Made by a program: the position numbers and the translations under genes. DNA of 64,000 nucleotides from AC-37 sp036389295 (lineage in GTDB: Bacteria; Actinomycetota; Thermoleophilia; Solirubrobacterales; Thermoleophilaceae), in the NCBI GenBank assembly GCA_036389295.1, contig DASVQB010000060.1, forward strand, positions 124,001-188,000, read 5' to 3'. Positions 17,057 to 23,985 of this stretch are shown one piece after another (the stretch's first letter is position 1; the number at the start of each line of letters is the position of its first letter). The notes beneath the pieces were generated by a model. The model was not told where the DNA came from. It worked only from the letters and a program-made list of their open reading frames with translations, and did not search any database.

Positions 17057-17485
17057 ATGGACGGCGAGAGGAGGACGCGGACGGCCGCCCTGGTCGCGGC
17101 GCTCGCGGCCGCCGTGATGCTCGCGCTCGCCGGCTGCGGGGGCGACGACGACGGCGGCGGGACGAGCGGCGGCGGGGCGACGGTCCCGACGACCGGCGCG
17201 GACACGACGTCCACGGACACGACCTCCGAGGAGACGACGACCACGGACGAGGGCGACGACTCGAAGGCGAGGTCCGCCGCCGTCCAGGAGTGCTTCGACC
17301 GGGCCGAGGAGCTCGAGGGCGACGCCCGCGACGCCGCGGAGGCGAGCTGCCGCGCCGCCGAGACCGGAAACACCGACGAGATTCGCGGCCAGGCCAGGGA
17401 GCAGTGCCTGGCGGCGACCGAGCGGATCCCGGACGAGGACTCCCGGAAGCGGGCCCAGGAGGCCTGCGACCGGTTCGAGAAGTGA
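17057..17485 (+). CDS. Small lipoprotein, Thr/Asp-rich, unknown function
   Basis: This 142-residue protein has a signal peptide and a lipobox (LALAGC) with the acylated cysteine near residue 32. A glycine/aspartate/threonine-rich linker (about 33-70) resembles a disordered wall spacer. The C-terminal helical domain of about 65 residues has four cysteines spaced as two likely disulfides (QECFDRAEELEG, ASCRAAE, EQCLAATERI, EACDRFE). It is predicted to be exported and anchored to the outer face of the cytoplasmic membrane. No known domain recognised. It starts 7 nt after a TAACCT box. Confidence 0.7.
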   Translation: MDGERRTRTAALVAALAAAVMLALAGCGGDDDGGGTSGGGATVPTTGADTTSTDTTSEETTTTDEGDDSKARSAAVQECFDRAEELEGDARDAAEASCRAAETGNTDEIRGQAREQCLAATERIPDEDSRKRAQEACDRFEK

Positions 17486-17498
17486 CGGGCGCGGGCGG

Positions 17499-17957
17499 AT
17501 GAGCCTGCTCGACCGGCTGAGGGGCGACCGCGAGCCGGGGACGCGCGAGCGGCCGTCGCTCGCGCGCGACGCCCGCTCGATGAGGGCGACGCTCGCGGCG
17601 CTCCACGCCGAGCGCGGCGGCGGCGAGGTGGACCTGAAGGCGCTCGTCCGGGACCTGCTCGACGGCGAGGTCGAGGCGCCGACCGCGGACGTGCGGCAGC
17701 TGATCGTGGACGGCGTCACGGCGGGCCGCTTCTACTCGACCGAGATCGCGCCCAACTGGGAGGGGCTCGACGAGCTGCGCCGGGCGGACAAGCTCGACCA
17801 GTTCCTCGACCTGGCCCGGATGGTCGAGGCGTCGCCCGACGCGCTCCCGGCCGAGATGGCCGCCACGCTCCGCACGAAGCTGCTGCTCCTGGCGTGGGGG
17901 TTCGACGAGGAGCACGGCTACCTCGGGCGGATGGCGCGCGGCGAGGGCGCCGGGTAG
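17499..17957 (+). CDS. Hypothetical protein
   Basis: The product is 152 residues, 13 nt after the lipoprotein stop and probably cotranscribed with it. It is a soluble, mainly helical, charged protein without signal peptide or membrane segment. Blocks such as VRQLIVDGVTAGRFYSTEI and LRTKLLLLAWGFDEEHGYL look like a conserved small domain, but I do not recognise the family. Confidence 0.6.
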   Translation: MSLLDRLRGDREPGTRERPSLARDARSMRATLAALHAERGGGEVDLKALVRDLLDGEVEAPTADVRQLIVDGVTAGRFYSTEIAPNWEGLDELRRADKLDQFLDLARMVEASPDALPAEMAATLRTKLLLLAWGFDEEHGYLGRMARGEGAG

Positions 17958-17967
17958 CCGGCGGCGA

Positions 17968-17998
17968 GGCGCCCGCCCCCCAGCCGGGGCGGGGCGCC
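17968..17998 (+). terminator. GC-rich hairpin after the lipoprotein operon
   Basis: GGCGCCCGCCCC pairs with GGGGCGGGGCGCC around a short loop, with a single bulged G. It starts 11 nt after the stop at 17957. There is no T-tract, as is common in high-GC Actinobacteria. A 12-bp direct repeat GCGCCCTCGCGG (17994-18005, 18019-18030) lies at its right edge. Confidence 0.5.
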
Positions 17999-18102
17999 CT
18001 CGCGGCAGCCGGCGGCAAGCGCCCTCGCGGGCCGAACCCGGCGGCGGCCGGCTGCGTAACACCCGTCGTGGGTGGACCGCGGGCGGAGGCCGGAAGGGCG
18101 GC

Positions 18103-18108
18103 TAGGAT
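18103..18108 (+). promoter_or_regulatory. -10 box TAGGAT (leaderless)
   Basis: TAGGAT ends 6 nt before GTG 18115; no Shine-Dalgarno sequence. Confidence 0.55.
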
Positions 18109-18114
18109 CGCGTC

Positions 18115-19173
18115 GTGAGGCGAATCTTCGCGATCGCGTGGGCCGTCGCCGTCGGCGCGGCCGTGGCGCCGGCCGCGTGGTCGGCGGGCGACGCGCCGGC
18201 GCCGCCGACGGCGGTCCTGCGGGTCGCCCCGGCCGCCGTGACCGCCGGCGACGGCGTGACGCTCGACGGCTCCGGGTCGACCGACCCGGACGGCGCCGTC
18301 GTGAGCTACGCGTGGGACCTCGACGGCGACGGCTCCTTCGAGCGCCTGGGCGGCAGCGACCCGCGGCTGACCGAGACGCTCTCGACGCCGGGCACGGTCC
18401 GGATCGGCCTGCGGGTCGTCGACGACAGCGGCCTGCCCGCGGAGGCCCACGAGACCGTGACGGTGGCCGAGCCGGCGCCGCCGGCCGCGGCCCCCGCGGC
18501 CGCGCCCGCGGAGGAGATCGCGCAGCCGGCGGCCGACCCGCGCGCCGAGGCCGCCGAGGAGCCCTCGGACGCCGAGCCGGGCGAGGCGGCGGCCGAGCCC
18601 GCCCGGGAGACCGCGAGCGCCTCGCGTCCGGCCGGCCGCGAGACCGCGAGCGCCTCGCGTCCGGCCGCGCGCGAGCGCCGGTCCGCGGAGCTTCGCGCGG
18701 CGGCCTCCACCACCGTCTCGATCAAGGACTTCTCGTTCGCCCCGAAGTCGGTCACGGTGAACGTGGGCGACACGGTCACGTTCTCGAACCAGGGCCCGAC
18801 CAACCACACGGCGACCGCCAACGGCGGCAGCTTCGACACGGGCGACCTCGACCGCGGCCAGAGCGGCTCGGTCACGTTCCGCAACGCCGGCACGTTCGCC
18901 TACCACTGCGAGCCGCACCCGTTCATGACCGGCACGGTCCGGGTCGTGGCGGCCTCCTCGGGCGGCGGGGGCGGCTCCGGCGGAGGCTCGTCGGGCGGCG
19001 GCTCGTCGGGCGGCGGCGGCGACGTGTCGGGCGCCTCGGCGGGCTCGACCTCCTCCTCGGGGTCGTCGCTGCCGGACACCGGCCTGCCGCTCGGCGGCAT
19101 GCTGCTGGCCGGTCTCACGCTGCTCGCCGCGGGCGTCGCGCTGCGGCGGGCCGCGGCGCCGCGGCCCGGCTGA
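18115..19173 (+). CDS. Cell-wall-anchored PKD-cupredoxin (plastocyanin-like) protein with LPDTG sorting signal
   Basis: The product is 352 residues. An N-terminal signal peptide (about 1-25, ending AAWSAGD) is followed by a PKD Ig-like domain (GDGVTLDGSGSTDPDGAVVSY), then an Ala/Pro/Glu-rich low-complexity linker containing RETASASRPA twice. A cupredoxin domain (about 200-280) carries the type-1 copper ligands: His in NHTATA and the Cys-His-Met set in YHCEPHPFM. A Gly/Ser-rich spacer leads to LPDTG, a hydrophobic helix and an Arg-containing tail, the sortase arrangement. The protein should be a wall-attached blue-copper electron carrier or copper binder. No sortase gene or redox partner is adjacent. 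Confidence 0.88.
   Translation: MRRIFAIAWAVAVGAAVAPAAWSAGDAPAPPTAVLRVAPAAVTAGDGVTLDGSGSTDPDGAVVSYAWDLDGDGSFERLGGSDPRLTETLSTPGTVRIGLRVVDDSGLPAEAHETVTVAEPAPPAAAPAAAPAEEIAQPAADPRAEAAEEPSDAEPGEAAAEPARETASASRPAGRETASASRPAARERRSAELRAAASTTVSIKDFSFAPKSVTVNVGDTVTFSNQGPTNHTATANGGSFDTGDLDRGQSGSVTFRNAGTFAYHCEPHPFMTGTVRVVAASSGGGGGSGGGSSGGGSSGGGGDVSGASAGSTSSSGSSLPDTGLPLGGMLLAGLTLLAAGVALRRAAAPRPG
18606..18662. repeat. Direct repeat encoding RETASASRPA twice
   Basis: A unit coding for RETASASRPA occurs twice in the linker of the cupredoxin gene with near-identical bases, a recent in-frame duplication. Confidence 0.8.
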
Positions 19174-19196
19174 GGACCGCGCCCGGCGGCACCGGT

Positions 19197-19224
19197 TTGC
19201 CTTACGCGCCAAGCGGCGTATGAT
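19197..19224 (+). promoter_or_regulatory. Sigma-70-like promoter TTGCCT-16-TATGAT
   Basis: -35 TTGCCT (19197-19202) and -10 TATGAT (19219-19224) are separated by 16 nt. The -10 ends 7 nt before the GTG of a 9-codon upstream ORF, so the transcript is probably leaderless. The spacer has an inverted repeat TACGC/GCGTA. Confidence 0.6.
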
Positions 19225-19231
19225 CCCCGCC

Positions 19232-19261
19232 GTGGGAGAGGCGCCGAAGCTGCGTCTGTGA
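19232..19261 (+). CDS. 9-residue leader ORF overlapping the HATPase regulator start
   Basis: GTG GGA GAG GCG CCG AAG encodes the start of a 9-residue peptide (VGEAPKLRL) that ends at TGA 19259-19261. That TGA overlaps the GTG start of the next gene (GTGA). The ORF begins 7 nt after the TATGAT box. The main gene has no usable start further upstream and no Shine-Dalgarno sequence at normal spacing, so coupled reinitiation is plausible. The same design occurs at 39533-39568. Confidence 0.5.
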   Translation: MGEAPKLRL

Positions 19262-19764
19262 CCGAACGCCAGAGCTTCAGCCTCAAACGAGATCCCAGGT
19301 CCGTCAGGGAAGCCCGCGGGGCGCTCGACGGGCTCGGCGACCGGCTGCCGCCGGGGCGCCTCTACGACGCGACGCTCTGCCTGAGCGAGCTCGTCACCAA
19401 CGCGATCCAGCACCCCGACCAGGACCACGGCTCGGCGCTGGAGGTCAGCCTCGTGCTCTGCGCCGACGTACTGCGCGTCGAGGTGGTCGACCCGGGCCAC
19501 GGCTTCGACCGCGCGGCGCCGAGGAAGAGCGACGAGGGCGGCTGGGGGCTCCAGCTGGTCGAGCGGCTGGCGACCCGCTGGGGGATCGAGAGCGGGCGGG
19601 GCAACACGGTCTGGTTCGAGATCGCGCGCGAGGAGCGCTCCGCGGCCGGCGCCGAGGAGGCCGGCGAGGGCACACCCGGCGAGCGGACGTCCTCCGGCGG
19701 CGGCGACGAGCGGCTCCGGCTCGCCGAGTCGCTGCGGCTGCGGAGCCGGCTGGCCGGGCCGTAA
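19258..19764 (+). CDS. ATP-binding anti-sigma-factor-type serine kinase (RsbW/HATPase_c2-like)
   Basis: The product is 168 residues from GTG 19258. N-box LCLSELVTNAIQH (about residues 40-52), G1-like VDPGHGFD and G2-like GGWGLQLVERLATRWG mark a GHKL ATPase of the RsbW/SpoIIAB type. In partner-switching systems such kinases phosphorylate anti-sigma-factor antagonists and may hold sigma factors inactive. The C-terminal 35 residues are charged, repetitive and probably disordered. No sigma or antagonist gene is adjacent; the closest related gene is the SpoIIE-HATPase fusion at 15347-17020. Confidence 0.85.
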   Translation: MTERQSFSLKRDPRSVREARGALDGLGDRLPPGRLYDATLCLSELVTNAIQHPDQDHGSALEVSLVLCADVLRVEVVDPGHGFDRAAPRKSDEGGWGLQLVERLATRWGIESGRGNTVWFEIAREERSAAGAEEAGEGTPGERTSSGGGDERLRLAESLRLRSRLAGP

Positions 19765-19810
19765 CCTCATCCGCATCCGGCTGCGCGCGATACCCCCCGT
19801 CACTCTGGCC

Positions 19811-20938
19811 GTGCTGGCGGGGTTCGCGCTCGGCGAGGGCGGGGTGGGGGCGATCGAGCTCGACCCCCGCTCGGGGCTGGTCGCGACGGTCGCGCTCGTC
19901 GCGCTCGTCGCGATCCTGTTCCGCGACGGCCTCGAGGTCGAGGCCGAGATGCTCCAGTCGGCGTGGCACCTGCCGCTCCGCAAGCTCGTCCTGGCCATGC
20001 CGGTCACCGGCGCGCTCGTGGCCTGCGCGACGAAGGCCCTGACCGACCTCTCCTGGACCGAGTCGTTCCTGGTCGGCGCGCTGCTGTCGCCCACCGACCC
20101 GGTCCTCTCTTCGAGCGTCGTCACGAACCCGCGCGTCCCGCGCGTCGTCCGCCACTCCCTGAACCTGGAGTCGGGCATGAACGACGGCCTCGCGCTGCCG
20201 GCGGTGCTCGCCTTCGCCGCGGCGGCCGACGTCGGGGGGGACGACGACTTCACGTGGTGGCGCTTCGTGCTCGAGGACGTGTCGGTCGGGCTCGTCACCG
20301 GCGCGCTCGCCGGCCTGGTCGCCTCGCGCCTCGTGCCCCGCGGTCGCCACGACGGCGGGGCGCGCGCCTCGCGCCTGACGTCGCTCTACGCGGCCGGCGT
20401 CGCGTTCGCCGCCTACGGCGTCGCCGTGCTGCCGCCGAAGGGGAACGGCCTGATCGCGGTGTTCGTCGCGGCGATCGTGCTGGGCATCCTGCGGCCGGAC
20501 GTGCGCGACGCCTTCGCGGCCAGCTCGAAGGCCCTGGTCGAGGCCGTCAAGCTCGGCGTGTTCCTGGTCTTCGGCGCGGTCCTGACGGCCGACCTGCTCT
20601 TCGAGGACGCCGCGGCCGCGGCGGCGATCGCCGCCTTCACCCTGCTCGTCGCGCGGCCGGCGGCGGTGTTCGCGGCGCTGGCGGGCACCTCGACGGACGT
20701 CCGGACGCGCGCGTTCATGTCGTGGTTCGGCCCGAAGGGGGTCGCCACGATGACGTTCGCCCTGCTCGTCCTGTCCGAGGAGATCCCGGCCGGCGAGCGC
20801 GTCTTCGGCATCGCCGCCCTGACCGTCCTGATCTCGATCGTGCTGCACGGCGCGACCGACCGGCCGGGGTCCGAGTGGATGGCCCGCCACGCCGGTGCGG
20901 CCGGCGACGCGGCGCTGGAGCCGCCGCTTGCGCGATGA
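19811..20938 (+). CDS. Monovalent cation:proton antiporter (CPA1/NhaP-like)
   Basis: The product is 375 residues from GTG 19811. About ten membrane segments and the CPA core are visible: LVAILFRDGLEVE, VGALLSPTDPVLSSSVV (SPTDP is the conserved unwound-helix motif) and LNLESGMNDGLALP, containing the ND ion-site pair. FGPKGVATMTFALLVLSEEI near the C-terminus matches the CPA1 pattern. It exchanges Na+ or K+ for H+ across the cytoplasmic membrane. A TAACCT box (19762-19767) built on the previous stop codon lies 7 nt before an in-frame ATC (19775), so the true N-terminus may be 12 residues longer with a rare start codon. Confidence 0.85.
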   Translation: MLAGFALGEGGVGAIELDPRSGLVATVALVALVAILFRDGLEVEAEMLQSAWHLPLRKLVLAMPVTGALVACATKALTDLSWTESFLVGALLSPTDPVLSSSVVTNPRVPRVVRHSLNLESGMNDGLALPAVLAFAAAADVGGDDDFTWWRFVLEDVSVGLVTGALAGLVASRLVPRGRHDGGARASRLTSLYAAGVAFAAYGVAVLPPKGNGLIAVFVAAIVLGILRPDVRDAFAASSKALVEAVKLGVFLVFGAVLTADLLFEDAAAAAAIAAFTLLVARPAAVFAALAGTSTDVRTRAFMSWFGPKGVATMTFALLVLSEEIPAGERVFGIAALTVLISIVLHGATDRPGSEWMARHAGAAGDAALEPPLAR

Positions 20939-20975
20939 TGCCGCGGTCGCCCGACCACGACAGACTGGAGACGAC

Positions 20976-21326
20976 TTGGAAACCTGGGACATCCGCTCGC
21001 TCGACGTCCAGCCGCACCAGCCGAAGGTCCTCCGCTCCGACGGCGAGGTGCGCGTGATCGCCATCAACCTGCCGGCGGGCGAGCGGCTCCAGGAGCACCA
21101 GGTCCACGAGCGGGCCTACCTCGTGGTCGCCGAGGGCGAGGTCGAGATCGCGGACGGCGGCGAGACGCAGAGCGGCGGCCCCGGCTTCCTGGCGCAGTTC
21201 GAGCCGAACGAGCGCCGCGAGGTCCGCGCCACCTCGGACGCGCGGCTCCTGCTCCTGCTGGCGCCGTGGCCCGGCGTCGGCCACCCGAGGGGACGCTCCG
21301 CCGGCGGCTCGCCCGACGCGGCCTGA
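20976..21326 (+). CDS. Cupin-domain protein
   Basis: The product is 116 residues from TTG 20976, chosen for the GGAG 5 nt upstream. One conserved beta-barrel is visible, with LPAGERLQEHQVHERAYLVVAEGEVEI matching the cupin motif 1 region (H, H and E as candidate metal ligands), then a second strand set. The substrate cannot be inferred. It follows the antiporter by 37 nt and may be cotranscribed. Confidence 0.75.
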   Translation: METWDIRSLDVQPHQPKVLRSDGEVRVIAINLPAGERLQEHQVHERAYLVVAEGEVEIADGGETQSGGPGFLAQFEPNERREVRATSDARLLLLLAPWPGVGHPRGRSAGGSPDAA

Positions 21327-21331
21327 TCGGA

Positions 21332-21350
21332 GGGGGCGGCGGACGCCCCC
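21332..21350 (+). terminator. 7-bp hairpin between cupin gene and ccmE
   Basis: GGGGGCG/CGCCCCC with loop GCGGA, starting 6 nt after the cupin stop and ending 3 nt before the ccmE -10 box. Probable terminator; no T-tract. Confidence 0.5.
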
Positions 21351-21359
21351 TGCGATAAT
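21351..21359 (+). promoter_or_regulatory. Extended -10 promoter TGCGATAAT for ccmEF
   Basis: TGC plus GATAAT forms an extended -10 box ending 9 nt before ATG 21369; there is no Shine-Dalgarno sequence, so ccmE mRNA is probably leaderless. Confidence 0.6.
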
Positions 21360-21368
21360 CGGATCGAG

Positions 21369-21776
21369 ATGGACCCCGCCCGCAAGCGGACCGTCCGCCT
21401 GGTCGTCGCCCTCACCGCCGCCCTCGTGCTGGCCGGTGCCCTCGTCTACACGAGCTTCGGCACCGCCACGGAGGCCAAGAAGCCGTCGGAGGTGCTGAGC
21501 GCGGGGCCGGGACGGACCTACGAGGTCACCGGCAAGGTGGTCCCCGGCTCGATCCGCCGCGACGGCGAGCGGATCCGCTTCCGGGTCCGCGACCGCGACG
21601 GCCAGGCCTCGGTGCCGGTCGTGTACTCCGGCGTCGTGCCGGACCCGTTCCGCGACGGCCGCGAGGTGATCGTGTCCGGCGAGATGCACGGCGCGACGTT
21701 CGTGGGCGAGCGCGACTCGCTGGTGACGAAGTGCCCGTCGAAGTTCAAGAACAAGCCCGACGGCAAGACGCTGTAG
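21369..21776 (+). CDS. ccmE: Cytochrome c maturation heme chaperone CcmE, Cys-type variant
   Basis: The product is 135 residues. One N-terminal membrane anchor (about 10-28) is followed by an OB-fold: YEVTGKVVPGSI, IRFRVRDRDG, VPVVYSGVVPDPFRDGREVIVSGEM. CcmE carries heme on the outer side of the membrane to the CcmF/H lyase. The canonical heme-binding HxxxY is replaced by C122-P-S-K-F126 (TKCPSKF). Cysteine-type CcmE proteins with CxxxY are known from archaea and deltaproteobacteria; here the last position is Phe. ccmF follows after 13 nt, supporting the assignment. Confidence 0.9.
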   Translation: MDPARKRTVRLVVALTAALVLAGALVYTSFGTATEAKKPSEVLSAGPGRTYEVTGKVVPGSIRRDGERIRFRVRDRDGQASVPVVYSGVVPDPFRDGREVIVSGEMHGATFVGERDSLVTKCPSKFKNKPDGKTL

Positions 21777-21789
21777 TGGAGCGCTCCGC

Positions 21790-23955
21790 GTGACGGCCGA
21801 GATCGGCTCGGCCTGCCTCGCCGTCGCGCTCGTGACCGCCCTCTACGCGACGGCGGCCGCGCTGCACGGCGCCCGGACCGGCCGCCGCGGGCTCGTCGTC
21901 TCGGCCCGCCGCGCGATCTGGTGCCTCGCCGGCCTGGTCGTCCTCGCCGTCGTCCTGCTCCAGGCGGCGTACCTGCGCTCGGACCTCACCTGGGAGCTCG
22001 TTGCCCGCAACTCCTCGACCGACACGCCGACCTTCTACAAGCTCACCGCGATGTGGTCGAGCCAGGAGGGCTCGCTCCTGCTCTGGGCGCTGCTCCTGTC
22101 CGTCTACTCGAGCCTCGTCCTGCTCGCCACCCGCAACCGGCTGCGGGACGTCGTCCCGTACGCGACCGCGGTGCTGGGCGGCGTGTCGGCGTTCTTCCTC
22201 TCGCTGATGGTCGTGTTCGGGCAGAGCCCGTTCGACCGGCTCGCCGCCGCGCCCGCCGAGGGCGCCGGCCTCGAGCCGCTGCTGCGCCACCCGGCCATGG
22301 CGATCCACCCGCCGATGCTCTACTCGGGCTACGTCGGCTTCGCGATCCCGTTCGCGTTCGCGGTCGGCGCGCTGGTCACCCGCCGCGCCGACGCCGAGTG
22401 GATCCGCGCCACGCGCCGCTTCGCGCTGATCGCCTGGACGTTCCTGACCTGCGGGATCCTGCTCGGCGCCCTGTGGTCGTACTCGGAGCTCGGCTGGGGC
22501 GGCTACTGGGCGTGGGACCCGGTCGAGAACGCGTCGCTCATGCCGTGGCTGCTCGGCACCGCGTTCCTCCACTCGGCGATGGTGCAGGAGAAGCGCGGGA
22601 TGCTGAAGGTGTGGAACGCGACGCTGATCGCCGGCGCGTTCACGATGGCGCTGCTCGGCACGTTCCTGGTCCGCTCGGGGGTGCTCGACTCGATCCACGC
22701 GTTCGGCGCCTCGACCCTCGGCAGGCCGTTCCTCGCGTTCATCGCGCTGGTGCTCGTCGGCTCGCTCGTCCTGATCCTGAGCCGCCGCGACTCGCTCCGG
22801 AGCGAGTCGAGCCTCGACTCGCTGCTGTCCCGCGAGGCGTTCTTCCTGCTGAACAACCTCGTGCTCGTGGCGATGTGCGCGGTGGTCTTCTGGGGGACGT
22901 TCTTCCCGCTGATATCCGAGGCGGTCACGGGCGACCGCCGCAGCCTCGGCCCGCCGTTCTACGAGGGGGTGACGGTGCCGCTCGCGCTGGTGCTGGTGCT
23001 GCTCTCGGGCGTGGGTCCGCTGCTCACCTGGCGCCGCGTCACGCCGGGCGCGATCCGGCGCGCGTTCCAGCTCCCGGTGGCCGCCGCCGTTGCGGCCGTC
23101 GCCGCGATGCTCGTGCTCACGCCCGCGGCCGAGAGCCCGACGTCGCTCGCGATGTTCGCGCTCGTCGCGTTCGTCCTGGCCGTGGTCGCCCAGGAGCTGT
23201 GGCGCGGCACGGCGGCGCGCCGCACGATGACCGGCGAGCCGCCGCCGGTCGCGCTCGCGAGCCTCGTCCGCCGCAACCGGCGCCGCTACGGCGGCTACGC
23301 CGTCCACGCCGGCGTGGCGATCGCCTTCCTCGGGGTGGCCGCCTCGTCGGCGTTCCTCGACCAGCGCGACGTGCGGCTCGCCCCCGGCCAGTCGGCGAAG
23401 GTCGGCGACTACGAGATCACCTACCGCAGGCCGACCGGGACGATCCTCGACGACAGCTCGGGCACCGGCGCGCCGATCACGCTCGGCGCCGAGCTCGACG
23501 TGCGCAGGGGCGGCGAGCGCTGGACGATGCGGCCGCAGCGCAACTACTACTCGGCCGCCGACGGCCGCGGCGGGCCGTTCGGGCGCTTCTTCATGGGCGA
23601 GTCCACCAGCGAGGTCGACCTCCGCTGGGGCGTGACCCGCGATCTCTGGACCGCCGTGCAGCCGGACCTGCGGGTGCTCATGGACCCGATCCGGCGTGCG
23701 AACCGGCAGTTCGCCGACTCGCCGGGCCGCGTCCAGGCGCTGATCGTGGCGGCGCTCGCCGAGCGCTACCGCACGCACGCGCCGCCGGCGACGTTCCGCT
23801 TCATCGACTCGCCGATGGTCGCCTGGATCTGGGTCGGCGGGGCGGTCGGGCTGCTCGGGGCGCTGACCGCGCTCTGGCCGACCGCCGAGGTCCGCAGGCG
23901 AAGGGCGGCCAGCCTCGCCGCAGCGCGGCTCGGCCGCGAGCTGTCGCGGGCATAG
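21790..23955 (+). CDS. ccmF: Cytochrome c heme lyase subunit CcmF
   Basis: This polytopic membrane protein of 721 residues is slightly longer than typical CcmF. The tryptophan-rich heme-handling WWD motif is present (WGGYWAWDPVENASLMPWL, about residues 236-254). Conserved histidines flank it (AIHPPMLYSGYVG, FLHSAMVQEKRG), with VRSGVLDSIHAFG downstream. About 15 hydrophobic helices and a large extracytoplasmic C-terminal loop are predicted. It joins heme delivered by CcmE to apocytochrome c. Start GTG 21790 has a GGAG inside a short palindrome (GGAGCGCTCC, 21778-21787). No ccmABCD or ccmH gene is adjacent. Confidence 0.93.
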   Translation: MTAEIGSACLAVALVTALYATAAALHGARTGRRGLVVSARRAIWCLAGLVVLAVVLLQAAYLRSDLTWELVARNSSTDTPTFYKLTAMWSSQEGSLLLWALLLSVYSSLVLLATRNRLRDVVPYATAVLGGVSAFFLSLMVVFGQSPFDRLAAAPAEGAGLEPLLRHPAMAIHPPMLYSGYVGFAIPFAFAVGALVTRRADAEWIRATRRFALIAWTFLTCGILLGALWSYSELGWGGYWAWDPVENASLMPWLLGTAFLHSAMVQEKRGMLKVWNATLIAGAFTMALLGTFLVRSGVLDSIHAFGASTLGRPFLAFIALVLVGSLVLILSRRDSLRSESSLDSLLSREAFFLLNNLVLVAMCAVVFWGTFFPLISEAVTGDRRSLGPPFYEGVTVPLALVLVLLSGVGPLLTWRRVTPGAIRRAFQLPVAAAVAAVAAMLVLTPAAESPTSLAMFALVAFVLAVVAQELWRGTAARRTMTGEPPPVALASLVRRNRRRYGGYAVHAGVAIAFLGVAASSAFLDQRDVRLAPGQSAKVGDYEITYRRPTGTILDDSSGTGAPITLGAELDVRRGGERWTMRPQRNYYSAADGRGGPFGRFFMGESTSEVDLRWGVTRDLWTAVQPDLRVLMDPIRRANRQFADSPGRVQALIVAALAERYRTHAPPATFRFIDSPMVAWIWVGGAVGLLGALTALWPTAEVRRRRAASLAAARLGRELSRA

Positions 23956-23958
23956 GGC

Positions 23959-23985
23959 GGCGGGCCGGGCGCGGGCCGGCCCGCC
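23959..23985. terminator. Bidirectional 10-bp hairpin between ccmF and the acyl-CoA ligase
   Basis: GGCGGGCCGG and CCGGCCCGCC form a perfect 10-bp stem with a 7-nt loop. It fills the whole gap between two convergent stop codons, ideal for ending transcripts from both sides. Confidence 0.65.
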
